The notes under the pieces: model-generated
What the model saw: the letters and a program-made list of their open reading frames with translations, nothing else
Database searches by the model: none
Told to the model about the DNA's origin: nothing
Made by a program: the position numbers and the translations under genes
In this document: positions 48,213 to 56,578 of the stretch, one piece after another
Layout of the letters: each line of letters opens with the position of its first letter
Numbering within the stretch: position 1 is the first letter of the stretch
DNA from: JBGQOJ01 sp052119585
GTDB taxonomy: Bacteria > Pseudomonadota > Alphaproteobacteria > Rhodobacterales > Rhodobacteraceae
Assembly: GCF_052119585.1 (NCBI RefSeq)
Contig: NZ_JBGQOJ010000001.1
Coordinates: 434,001-498,000, forward strand
DNA length: 64,000 nt
Direction of reading: 5' to 3'

Positions 48213-49412
48213 ATGACGCTGGATACCGCTGTGACACCGTCGATATTCGACACCATCATCGACCGCAAAGGCACCCATAGTTCCAAATGGGACACCATGG
48301 AAAAGAACTATGGCGTCTCGCCGGTGGACGGCATTGCCATGTGGGTCGCAGATATGGATTTCCGCCCGCCGCAATGCGTGCAGGATGCGGTGCAGGCTAT
48401 GGTCGATCACGGGGTCTATGGATACTTCGGTGACTATGGCGACTATAACGCCGCAATCCAGTGGTGGATGAAGAACCGCCATGGCTGGCACATCGACCCC
48501 GCCTGGATCTTTACAACCCATGGCCTGGTCAATGGGACGTCCATGTGTGTCGAAACCTTCACCGCACCGGGTGACGGGGTCGTGCTGTTCACCCCCGTCT
48601 ACCATGCCTTTGCCCGCGTGATTAAGGCCGCAGGGCGCGAGGTGGTGGAATGCCCACTGGCGCAGAACGACGGGCGCTATGAAATGGATTTCGACGCCTA
48701 TGATGCGCGGATGACGGGGCGCGAAAAACTGGTGATCCTGTGTTCGCCACACAACCCCGGCGGGCGCGTCTGGTCAAAGGCCGAACTGCAAGGCGTCGCC
48801 GATTTCTGCAAACGGCACGACCTTGTTCTGGTGTCGGACGAAATCCATCATGACCTTGTGATGCCGGGCCACAAACACACGACGATGGCGCTGGTTGATC
48901 CTTCGATCACGGACCGCCTTGTGGTGATGACCGCCACCACAAAGACCTTTAATATCGCGGGCGGCCACACCGGCAATGTCATCATCCAAGACCCCGATCT
49001 GCGCGCACCCTTTGCGGTCAAAATGGCCGCCTTCGGGATTTCCGCCAACTCCTTCGGTCTGATCATGGCCACCGCGGCCTATTCCCCCGAAGGCGCGGAA
49101 TGGGTAGACGAACTGGTGATGTATCTTGACGGCAACCGCCGGATCTTTGACGAGGGCATCAATGTCATCCCCGGCCTTGCGTCGATGGACCTGGAATCGA
49201 CCTATCTGGCATGGGTCGATTTCGAAGGCACAGGCATGTCGCCGGACGAGTATCTTCGCCGGGTAGAGCAGGACGCAAAGATCGCAGTGAACCATGGGCC
49301 CACGTTCGGCAAAGGCGGCGAGACCTACTTGCGGTTCAATATCGCCTGCGCCCGTTCCGTTGTTGTCGATGCGGTAGAGCGGATGCAAAAGGCCTTTGGC
49401 GACCTTCAGTAG
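48213..49412 (+). CDS. patB: MalY/PatB-family PLP-dependent C-S beta-lyase
   Basis: A 399-residue fold-type I PLP enzyme begins MTLDTAVTPSIFDTIIDRKG with GGAG nine bases upstream. Family features are MWVADMDFRPPQCVQDAV near residue 45, FTPVYHAFARVI near 128, CSPHNPGGRVW near 174, the Asp of VSDEIHHDLV near 207 and the PLP lysine in TATTKTFNIAGGHTGN near 240. MalY/PatB enzymes cleave cystathionine or other cysteine conjugates. It is followed three bases later by an L,D-transpeptidase gene. An aminotransferase activity cannot be ruled out. Confidence 0.9.
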   Translation: MTLDTAVTPSIFDTIIDRKGTHSSKWDTMEKNYGVSPVDGIAMWVADMDFRPPQCVQDAVQAMVDHGVYGYFGDYGDYNAAIQWWMKNRHGWHIDPAWIFTTHGLVNGTSMCVETFTAPGDGVVLFTPVYHAFARVIKAAGREVVECPLAQNDGRYEMDFDAYDARMTGREKLVILCSPHNPGGRVWSKAELQGVADFCKRHDLVLVSDEIHHDLVMPGHKHTTMALVDPSITDRLVVMTATTKTFNIAGGHTGNVIIQDPDLRAPFAVKMAAFGISANSFGLIMATAAYSPEGAEWVDELVMYLDGNRRIFDEGINVIPGLASMDLESTYLAWVDFEGTGMSPDEYLRRVEQDAKIAVNHGPTFGKGGETYLRFNIACARSVVVDAVERMQKAFGDLQ

Positions 49413-49415
49413 GTC

Positions 49416-49955
49416 ATGCTGAAATATCTGGCCCGCCTGTTCAGCCTACTGTCGCTTCTGGCGATTACGGCAATGGCGGGCCTTGTCCTTTACAACCGTC
49501 ACGCCCCGCCTGTTACCCCGTTGGTCCGTCTGACAGACCCGATCGACCGGATCGTCGTCGAGAAATCCGCCCGCCGGATGACGCTTTATCGCGGGCAGGA
49601 TGCGGTGCGCATCTATGATGTCGCCCTTGGGTTCACGCCTGAAGGCGACAAGACCCGTCAGGGCGACGGCAAAACGCCAGAAGGCCGGTTCGCCGTCAAC
49701 CGCCGCAACGGGGCAAGCCGCTATCACCTGTCGCTGGGCATCAACTATCCCGAAGCGGCCGATATTGCCCGCGCCCGTGCGGGTGGCTTCGATCCCGGCG
49801 GCGACATCTTCTTTCACGGCCAGCCGAACGGTTTTCCCGCGTCGATGACCCTGCGGCGCGATTGGACGGCGGGATGCATCGCCTTGTCCAACGCCGAAAT
49901 AGAAGAGCTTTGGCGCGTCACCCCGATCGGCACGCCGGTCGAGATCAGGCCCTAG
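49416..49955 (+). CDS. L,D-transpeptidase-family (YkuD) protein
   Basis: A 179-residue protein has an N-terminal membrane anchor or signal (residues 5-25) and a YkuD domain: VEKSARRMTLYRGQDAVRIY near 48, DIFFHGQPNG near 130 and the active-site TAGCIALSNAEIEEL near 152, where the Cys and the upstream His form the catalytic set. Such enzymes make 3-3 cross-links in peptidoglycan or attach proteins. It begins three bases after the MalY-like gene, so the two are probably co-transcribed, though no functional link is obvious. Confidence 0.88.
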   Translation: MLKYLARLFSLLSLLAITAMAGLVLYNRHAPPVTPLVRLTDPIDRIVVEKSARRMTLYRGQDAVRIYDVALGFTPEGDKTRQGDGKTPEGRFAVNRRNGASRYHLSLGINYPEAADIARARAGGFDPGGDIFFHGQPNGFPASMTLRRDWTAGCIALSNAEIEELWRVTPIGTPVEIRP

Positions 49956-49964
49956 CCTGACCCC

Positions 49965-50948
49965 CTATTCTGCCGAAACCCGCGCCACCCGCCCGCCCGA
50001 CAGCGGCACGATCCAGACCTCGTCCATCGGATACGCGCTTTCATTCTTGGCGCGCAGCCTACGGATCACCTCTATCTGGAATTCGATCCACCCCATGCGG
50101 TGAACGGTTCCCGCGATCTGCTCGATCTTTGCGTTCAGGTCGCGCAGTTTCCAGAACGGCACCGCCGGAAATGTATGATGCGCCGTATGGTATGGCATCT
50201 GCCAGCACAGCCAGCGCATCACCGCATTTGTGCGGGTAGATCGGGTATTCTCCAGAATATCCGCCTCGTGGCTCAACCCCAGATGCTCGATGGTGTTCTG
50301 CAACTGATGGACAGGTTTCGTCAGAACCATCGGGATGATCCAGAAGGTCAGCGCGGCCCATGACCCGGTGAGGACCGACACCAAGACAATCGCGCCGTAT
50401 CCCGCCAGATGCCAACGGCTTTCGCGGATGATCCTGGTCTCTTCGCCCGGCTTGATGAACGGTTCCAGAATGATGCCGCGCGCGCGCCGAACCACGCCAA
50501 ACACCCGGTTGCGCCAATAGGTGACGCCGAACAGCCACAGCAGATAGCTGGCCAGCGTATAAGGCTCTCGCACCAGTTCGCCGTCCCGTTCCCAATCCTG
50601 CGTGTATTGATGATGCGCGAAATGCATGACCTGATCGCAGTCGCGCGGAAAGATCATGATGAACCCGATGATCCGCCCGAAAACCTCGTTCGGCTTTCGG
50701 GTTCTGAACACGGTCGCGTGGCTGAGTTCATGCTGCGCCGCGTAAAGAAAGTTTACCAGAACCCCCAGCACAAATCCCGTCAGCAGCACCATCCAGGTGC
50801 CCGTCACATACCAATGTGCACCTGCGGCAATGGCAATCGCCCCCAGGTGACTGCCCATCTGCAATCCGCCGCGAAGATCGGGCCGCGCGGTCAGAACCCG
50901 CAATTCGTCCGGCGTCAAAAGTCTGCGTCTGGAAAAATGTGCTTCCAT
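49965..50948 (-). CDS. membrane fatty acid desaturase-family protein
   Basis: A 327-residue di-iron membrane protein begins MEAHFSRRRLLTPDELRVLT; AAGGGG lies upstream of this ATG, while in-frame earlier starts lack a site. The three histidine boxes are AAQHELSHATVF (near residue 75), FAHHQYTQD (near 114) and YHTAHHTFPAVPF (near 257). Several hydrophobic segments flank them. The family includes fatty acid desaturases and carotenoid or sphingolipid hydroxylases; the substrate is not clear. It is convergent with the L,D-transpeptidase gene (9-base gap). Confidence 0.87.
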   Translation of the reverse strand: MEAHFSRRRLLTPDELRVLTARPDLRGGLQMGSHLGAIAIAAGAHWYVTGTWMVLLTGFVLGVLVNFLYAAQHELSHATVFRTRKPNEVFGRIIGFIMIFPRDCDQVMHFAHHQYTQDWERDGELVREPYTLASYLLWLFGVTYWRNRVFGVVRRARGIILEPFIKPGEETRIIRESRWHLAGYGAIVLVSVLTGSWAALTFWIIPMVLTKPVHQLQNTIEHLGLSHEADILENTRSTRTNAVMRWLCWQMPYHTAHHTFPAVPFWKLRDLNAKIEQIAGTVHRMGWIEFQIEVIRRLRAKNESAYPMDEVWIVPLSGGRVARVSAE

Positions 50949-51042
50949 GTCCAGCCCCTTGTTCAGGTTCATCAAAAGGCTAACCCGACCGGGCAATCCC
51001 GCAAAACGGAACCCGTCATGCCCTTCGCCAAAACCCCGGCCC

Positions 51043-51390
51043 TTAGTGCCCGATCAGTGCGACCGGCGCATTCTCATCACGGAAAAAATCAACCGGCGCG
51101 GAATCGACTGCGGCGGTTCTGCGCTTGAACTCATAGCTCATCTCGCCTGCCTCCTCGGACGAGGCGACAATCAGGCACTGGTACACATGGCGCGCGGAAT
51201 CGTAGATATCCACCAGACCGCGCAAATGTGGCGCATCACTTGAATCCAGCGCGAACCCCGTCGCCCACATGCGGCGCACCGGATAAATCTCGTCTCCGAC
51301 ATGGACACGCAGCCGCGCCTTACGGTTCAGGTCAATCTTGCGGGCCTGTTCCAGCCCCTCTCGCACCTCTTTAGGTAGAAAATCTGTCAT
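51043..51390 (-). CDS. conserved hypothetical protein
   Basis: A 115-residue soluble protein starts MTDFLPKEVREGLEQARKID and contains RLRVHVGDEIYPVRRMWATG, LRGLVDIYDSARHVYQCLIV and EMSYEFKRRTAAVDSAP. I do not recognise a named domain. No signal peptide or membrane helix is seen. A longer in-frame start 18 codons upstream is Cys/Ser-rich and unlikely. It is separated from the desaturase by 94 bases and from cobM by 95 bases. Confidence 0.75.
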   Translation of the reverse strand: MTDFLPKEVREGLEQARKIDLNRKARLRVHVGDEIYPVRRMWATGFALDSSDAPHLRGLVDIYDSARHVYQCLIVASSEEAGEMSYEFKRRTAAVDSAPVDFFRDENAPVALIGH

Positions 51391-51485
51391 GCTCGCAGCC
51401 TCCCCACTGCACCAACAGGATGGACTACCATTCATTTCCGTCAAGTTAAGGTTTTGAAACAGAACGAAATATACCCTTGAAACCC

Positions 51486-52256
51486 TTATTTTTCTACCAC
51501 TTTGGGCCGCAGCACATGGGGTTTTGCAGGATCATACAGCGCGCTATCCTTGAAATCATGGCCCTCGGCAAGCGCCGGACCAACAAGAATCAGCGCCGTG
51601 CGCGTGATCTTTTCCGCCCGGACCTTTGCGTGGATGTCTGCCAAAGTCCCCCGCAGAAACATCTGGTCGGGCCAGCCAACGCGGTAGGCCACAACCACAG
51701 GGCAGTCTGCCCCGTAATGCGGTGTCAGCACACGCTCGATCTCGCGCAGGTTGCGGATACCAAGGTGAATGGCAAGCGTCGCGCGGGTGCGGGCAAAGTT
51801 TTCCAGCGTTTCATGTTCCGGCATAGACGTCGATTTCATCGAGACCCGCGTCAGCACGATCGACTGGGCGATCTCTGGAATGGTCAGCTCCTGCCCCAGC
51901 GCCGCCGCGGCAGCCGCATAGGCGGGCACGCCCGGAATGATCTGATAGTCGATCCCGTCTGCCTTCAGGCGCCGGATCTGCTCTGCGATCGCGCCATACA
52001 AAGATGGATCACCCGAATGAACCCGCGCCACGTTCTGTCCCAGCTTATGCGCCGCCAGAATTTCGGCATGGGTGTCGTCCAGCGTCATGGACGCCGTATC
52101 CATCACGCGGGCGCCCTGTGGCGCGTTTGCGACCACCTCGGCTGGCACCAACGATCCGGCGTATAAACACACAGGGCATTCGCCGATCACGCGCTGCGCC
52201 TTGACGGTCACCAGTTCGGGGTCGCCGGGGCCTGCGCCGATAAAGAAAACCGTCAT
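51486..52256 (-). CDS. cobM: precorrin-4 C11-methyltransferase
   Basis: CobM (CbiF in the cobalt-early pathway) methylates C11 of the corrin ring using S-adenosylmethionine. The 256-residue protein begins MTVFFIGAGPGDPELVTVKA, the classic SAM-binding GAGPGD start, and has VARVHSGDPSLYGAIAEQ near residue 76, IIPGVPAYAAAAAALG near 104, and MSMPEHETL-like STSMPEHETLENFA near 142. It overlaps the cbiG-cobJ gene by four bases (ATGA) and is the last gene of the cluster. Confidence 0.95.
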   Translation of the reverse strand: MTVFFIGAGPGDPELVTVKAQRVIGECPVCLYAGSLVPAEVVANAPQGARVMDTASMTLDDTHAEILAAHKLGQNVARVHSGDPSLYGAIAEQIRRLKADGIDYQIIPGVPAYAAAAAALGQELTIPEIAQSIVLTRVSMKSTSMPEHETLENFARTRATLAIHLGIRNLREIERVLTPHYGADCPVVVAYRVGWPDQMFLRGTLADIHAKVRAEKITRTALILVGPALAEGHDFKDSALYDPAKPHVLRPKVVEK

Positions 52257-54055
52257 GCCAGATCTCCATCAATCTTTCGCGCATATCCGCGCGGCGTATA
52301 CATGCGCGGGCCTTCGCCCAACTGCGCCAGTCTGGAGTTCGAGGAACCAACAAGAACCACCGTCAGCATGTCCACCTCGTCCACCTCCAGCTCTGATAAC
52401 TTGCGATAGCGGATGTGCTCCTCTGGTCGCCCAAGACTGGAGGCCAGCATCACAGGTGTATCCGCCGGGCGATGCTGCAACAGGATCTCGCGTGCTTCCG
52501 CCAGAAGCGTGCGGCGACGCAGGGACACGGGGTTATAAAAGGCGATGACAAAATCACCCTGCGCGGCGGCGTTCAGGCGCTTGATGATATCCTCGCGCGG
52601 GGTCAACAGATCGCTAAGCGAGATGGCGCAGAAATCATGCCCCAAAGGTGCGCCAGCCCGCGCCGCCGCCCCTTGCAAGGCCGACACACCGGGCGAGCAG
52701 ACCACGTCGACACGTCGCGCCGCGTCTGACACCCCCAGTTGTTCGGCGCTGCGGTCCAGCAATTCGAACACCAGCGCGCCCATGGCGTAAATCCCTGCGT
52801 CGCCGGAACAGATCAACGCAACATTCCTGCCCTTGCCCGCCTGTTCCAACGCATAGCGGCAGCGATCTTCCTCGCCGCCCAGCGGAAAATCGGAACGCGC
52901 CTTGCCAGAGGCCAACGGCCCGAGCAGATCAATGTAAAGACCGTACCCAACCAGTTCCTCGGCCTCGGCGATCAACCGGCTTGCCTCTGGTGTGCGCCAC
53001 GCGGCCTGACCGGGGCCAATGCCAATCACGGACAGCCGCCCGCGCGACCGGCCCGCATGATCGGTGATCGGGTCCGGGGCCCGCGCAATGGCGCAGGTCG
53101 TGTTGGCGGTTTTGGCCTTGGGCACGACCAGCGTTGCGGCCTTGCCCGCCGCCGCCAGCGCCGCCCCTTCGGACACACCATGGCACCCGACCTCTGCAAA
53201 AACCACATCCGACGGATTGGCAAGGCGTCCGGCCTCGGTCTCCAGCTCTGCCGCCGTGAACAGCCGCAAGGGCACGCCAAGTCGGCGCGCGACCTCGTTC
53301 ATCGCAGGCTCGTCGCCTTTCAGGTCAATCGAATTGACCGACGCAATCGCGCCCCCGCCAATGCCCGCCTGTGCCAAAGTGGTTTGCACCAGCGACCACA
53401 GTTCCTCTGGATCGGCGTTCCGCGCACACCCAACCCCAAGCGCAAAACGCTGCGGGTGATAGACAAGGCAGGTTTCGGACCCGGCCAAAGGCGCTTCGGT
53501 CACGTTCAACTCCACCGCACCGGCATCGTCAGACGCCAGATCAAAGATCGCCTCACCACGCACCTTGGCCCTGGCCCCGCCCAACAGCGCGGCCATCACA
53601 GCCTTGGCGTCCAGCGGATTGGCCAGCCGGTATCCCACAGGCGGCTCGTCCAGTGCGACGCCCATCGCCACATCGCCCGCCGTCGTCACAGCGGCCTTGC
53701 CGCCCAGGGTTTCGGCAATCTGCCGGGCCAGACGGTTCGCGCCGCGATGCCCCCCCAGCAGCGGCACAATAACGGACCCGTCGTCGCTGACGGCAACAAC
53801 CGGCGGCTCTGCCCGCTTGTCCGACAGGATCGGGGCGACGGCACGGATCAGGATGCCCGCCGCGCAGACGCCGATCACCGGTGTGCCGCTTGCAAACAGC
53901 GTGCGCGTATACTCCAGCGCGTCGGGGAAGAACGCGTCGGCCTGATCCACGCGCCCGTCACGGCCATGCACCTCGGCACCCAGCAATTTCGCCACGCGGT
54001 GGGCCACGGCCTCGCCCGAGCGGGACAGGCATAATACAACGGGTTTTACAGCCAC
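52253..54055 (-). CDS. cbiG-cobJ: CbiG-CobJ fusion: cobalt-precorrin-5A hydrolase / precorrin-3B C17-methyltransferase
   Basis: A 600-residue fusion begins at GTG (54053-54055). Residues 1 to about 330 are a complete CbiG: N-terminal domain (PVIGVCAAGILIRAVAPIL, then LLGGHRGANRLARQI), middle part and C-terminal domain (ALGVGCARNADPEELWSLV, ASVNSIDLKGDEPAM). From about 338 a CobJ/CbiH methyltransferase follows (LSVIGIGPGQ, ALICSGDAGIYAMG, IAFYNPVSLRRR). CbiG opens the ring-contracted lactone in the cobalt-early pathway. It overlaps cobI by ten bases and cobM by four. A fused arrangement ensures equal amounts of successive-step enzymes. Confidence 0.93.
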   Translation of the reverse strand: MAVKPVVLCLSRSGEAVAHRVAKLLGAEVHGRDGRVDQADAFFPDALEYTRTLFASGTPVIGVCAAGILIRAVAPILSDKRAEPPVVAVSDDGSVIVPLLGGHRGANRLARQIAETLGGKAAVTTAGDVAMGVALDEPPVGYRLANPLDAKAVMAALLGGARAKVRGEAIFDLASDDAGAVELNVTEAPLAGSETCLVYHPQRFALGVGCARNADPEELWSLVQTTLAQAGIGGGAIASVNSIDLKGDEPAMNEVARRLGVPLRLFTAAELETEAGRLANPSDVVFAEVGCHGVSEGAALAAAGKAATLVVPKAKTANTTCAIARAPDPITDHAGRSRGRLSVIGIGPGQAAWRTPEASRLIAEAEELVGYGLYIDLLGPLASGKARSDFPLGGEEDRCRYALEQAGKGRNVALICSGDAGIYAMGALVFELLDRSAEQLGVSDAARRVDVVCSPGVSALQGAAARAGAPLGHDFCAISLSDLLTPREDIIKRLNAAAQGDFVIAFYNPVSLRRRTLLAEAREILLQHRPADTPVMLASSLGRPEEHIRYRKLSELEVDEVDMLTVVLVGSSNSRLAQLGEGPRMYTPRGYARKIDGDLA

Positions 54056-54747
54056 GGATCGGCCCCTTTTGTCACAAGTATCATTGAAAAATACGGGGCC
54101 TTTGCGGGCGCATCCGCCAGTGGCAGGCGCACCTCGTTCGGCAAGGTCGCCCGTTCGATATAGGCGGCGTGTTGCGTCAGGTTCAGGTCGTCCAGAACGC
54201 TGCGGATTTTCGCAAGATGGCGCCCGACTTTCATGATCACGATGCTGTCGGCGCCTTTGATGCGGTCGCGCAGCGCGTCTTCGGCCAGGGGGCCGGGGAT
54301 CACCGTCAGCACCTCGTTGCGCGCCGCCAACGGCATGCCCTGCGCCGCCGCACAGGCGGTCATGGATGTCACGCCGGGCACGACCTCGACCTTGAACCGG
54401 TCAGACAGCCGCGCAAACAGATACATAAAAGAGCCGTAAAAAAACGGGTCTCCCTCACACAGGCACACAACATCGCGCCCCGCGTCCAGTTCCAATGCGA
54501 TCTTGGCCGCGCCGATATCATAGGCCGCCTGCGCAGGCGCGCGGGCCACGGTCATCGGCACCTCCATGACAATCTCGTGGGCATCCGCAGGGATAAACGC
54601 CGCCGCGATAGACCGCGCAAAACTGTCGCCGCCGGCAAGGGACGGATAGGCGATCACCTTGGCCCGCGTGATCAGCCGGTGTGCTTTCAGCGTCAACAGA
54701 TCCGGGTCGCCCGGACCCAGACCGACGCCATACAATGTGCCCTTCAT
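54046..54747 (-). CDS. cobI: precorrin-2 C20-methyltransferase
   Basis: CobI (CbiL) methylates C20 of precorrin-2 or its cobalt form. The 233-residue protein starts MKGTLYGVGLGPGDPDLLTL at the ATG of an ATGA overlap with cobL; a long in-frame upstream extension lies inside cobL and is rejected. Motifs are VCLCEGDPFFYGSFMYLFAR near residue 87, VEVVPGVTSMTACAAAQG near 111, and DSIVIMKVGRHLAKI near 158. Its end overlaps the start of cbiG-cobJ by ten bases. Confidence 0.95.
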   Translation of the reverse strand: MKGTLYGVGLGPGDPDLLTLKAHRLITRAKVIAYPSLAGGDSFARSIAAAFIPADAHEIVMEVPMTVARAPAQAAYDIGAAKIALELDAGRDVVCLCEGDPFFYGSFMYLFARLSDRFKVEVVPGVTSMTACAAAQGMPLAARNEVLTVIPGPLAEDALRDRIKGADSIVIMKVGRHLAKIRSVLDDLNLTQHAAYIERATLPNEVRLPLADAPAKAPYFSMILVTKGADPWL

Positions 54748-55943
54748 CGCTTTACAAGGCTCCATTGCGTGACCGGCATCAGGGGGCGCCATCCGGTCAG
54801 CGGCCCGACAGGTTCGGCACGGTTGACCTGAAGCTTCACAAGCTGCCCGCCGTGGGTTTTGTACAGCTCCAACAGCACCGCCTCGCTTTCCAGCGTCACC
54901 GCATTGGCCACCAACCGGCCAAGCGGGCGCAATGCGGACCATGCGGCGGCAAACGTCTCGTGGCTTAGCCCGCCGCCGATAAAGATTGCATCGGGCGCGG
55001 GCAAGCCTTGCAGTGCTGCGGGCACAGTGCCGTCAATCAATTCCAGCTTGGGCGCGCCCAACGCCATCGCATTGGCGGCGGCCATCAGGCGGCGGTCGGC
55101 GCGGGGTTCGATCCCGATCGCGCGGGCATATCGCGCCGCGCGCATCCATTCGACCGCGACAGAGCCGCAGCCGCATCCGATATCCCACAACAATGCCCCC
55201 CGCATCGGCATCAGCTTGGCAAGCGTCGCCGCGCGGACCTCTTGCTTGGTCATTGTGCCGTCATGCTGGAACAAATCGTCGGACAATCCCGGCACGCGCG
55301 GCAGCAGCGCCGCATCGGGTGCCGCCACGCATTCCACGGCCAAGGTATTGAAGGCCGGCACAACGTGATCCCATGTCGCAGCTACGCCGTCGAACCGCGC
55401 CTCGTCCTTGCCACCCATCGCCGCCAGAACCGTCATCCGGCTTTGCCCGAACCCGCGCTGCGTCAAAAACTGGGCTATTTGCGCTGGTGTTTCCGCACCC
55501 GTCGTCAAAATAAGCAAGTTTTGATCGGGTTGGATAAAGGCGATCATCTGCTCGACCGGACGACCATGCACAGTCAGCGTCTCGACATCGGGCAGCGACC
55601 ATCCCATGCGGGCAGCAGCCAGTTGAAACGCCGAAAGCTGTGGATGAAACACGATATCGTCGGCGGGCATCGCCCGACCGATCCGCGCACCGACCGAAAA
55701 CCAAAGCGGGTCACCGGTGGCCAGCACAACAACCCGCTTGCCCTTAAGTCCCTTCAGCGTCTCGACCAGCGCATCAAAGGGGGACGGCCAGGCGATACGC
55801 TCTGCCGTCAGATTGTCCGACAGCCTGTGGTGCCTGTCACCGCCGACGATTACCTCTGCCGCCTCGACAACGGCGCGGGTTGCGGGCGTCAGCCCGTCCA
55901 TCCCGTCTTCGCCGATGCCAACGATATGAAGCCATGCGGTCAT
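54744..55943 (-). CDS. cobL: precorrin-6Y C5,15-methyltransferase (decarboxylating)
   Basis: CobL adds methyl groups at C5 and C15 and removes the C12 acetate carboxyl. The 399-residue protein joins a CbiE-like part (MTAWLHIVGIGEDGMDGLTP, LATGDPLWFSVGARI) and, from about residue 225, a CbiT-like part with the SAM motif LLWDIGCGCGSVAVEWMR and IFIGGGLSHETF. This full fusion is the usual aerobic-organism form. It overlaps cobH and cobI by four bases each. Confidence 0.95.
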   Translation of the reverse strand: MTAWLHIVGIGEDGMDGLTPATRAVVEAAEVIVGGDRHHRLSDNLTAERIAWPSPFDALVETLKGLKGKRVVVLATGDPLWFSVGARIGRAMPADDIVFHPQLSAFQLAAARMGWSLPDVETLTVHGRPVEQMIAFIQPDQNLLILTTGAETPAQIAQFLTQRGFGQSRMTVLAAMGGKDEARFDGVAATWDHVVPAFNTLAVECVAAPDAALLPRVPGLSDDLFQHDGTMTKQEVRAATLAKLMPMRGALLWDIGCGCGSVAVEWMRAARYARAIGIEPRADRRLMAAANAMALGAPKLELIDGTVPAALQGLPAPDAIFIGGGLSHETFAAAWSALRPLGRLVANAVTLESEAVLLELYKTHGGQLVKLQVNRAEPVGPLTGWRPLMPVTQWSLVKR

Positions 55944-56578
55944 TGGGTGATCTCCGGTAGGCCAGCGGCAAGCGCGTTCACCGCAGCAGAGGCAATCGCC
56001 GACCCGCCCCGACGCCCGCGAAGGGCAACAAAATTACAGCCGCGCGGGTTGGCGACCAACTCTGCCTTGCTTTCGGCGGCCCCGACGAACCCCACAGGAA
56101 AGCCAAGGATGATCGCGGGCCGGGGCGCACCCGCGTCGATCAGTTCCAGCAAATGAAACAGCGCGGTGGGGGCGTTGCCGATGGCCACAACGGCCCCCTC
56201 CAGCTTCTCCGCCCATAGTTCGACCGCGGCCGCCGACCGGGTGTTGCCGATGGCCTTGGCACGGTCCGGCACGCTTGCGTCGTTCAGCGTCACGATCACC
56301 TCGTTGCCCGCTGGTAAATAGCGGCGGATGATCCCTGCGCCGACCATTTCGCAATCGCACAGAACCGGCGCGCCGGACAGCAAGGCCGCATGCCCCGCCG
56401 CATAGGCATCGGGCGAATAGGCCAGACGGTCGGCCACCTCGACCATGCCGCAGGCATGGATCAAACGGATCGCGACAGACTGCATCCCCGCATCGAAACG
56501 GTCCAGATTTGCCTCTGCCCGCACCGTTGCGAAACTGGCCGCGTAGATTGCCGCCGGATCACGCTCATAGGGGCGCAT
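55940..56578 (-). CDS. cobH: precorrin-8X methylmutase
   Basis: CobH (CbiC) moves a methyl group from C11 to C12 to form hydrogenobyrinic or cobyrinic acid. The 212-residue protein begins MRPYERDPAAIYAASFATVR. The proton-donating His is in AIRLIHACGMVEVADRL near residue 40, and APVLCDCEMVGAGI, RSAAAVELWAEKL and GFPVGFVGAAESKAEL are conserved. It overlaps cbiX by one base (TGATG) and cobL by four. Confidence 0.96.
   Translation of the reverse strand: MRPYERDPAAIYAASFATVRAEANLDRFDAGMQSVAIRLIHACGMVEVADRLAYSPDAYAAGHAALLSGAPVLCDCEMVGAGIIRRYLPAGNEVIVTLNDASVPDRAKAIGNTRSAAAVELWAEKLEGAVVAIGNAPTALFHLLELIDAGAPRPAIILGFPVGFVGAAESKAELVANPRGCNFVALRGRRGGSAIASAAVNALAAGLPEITQ

Noticed and set aside
52739..54034. 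Plus-strand open frame opposite cbiG-cobJ
   Set aside because: Composition is Arg/Gln-rich with no domain; the other strand has continuous CbiG and CobJ motifs.
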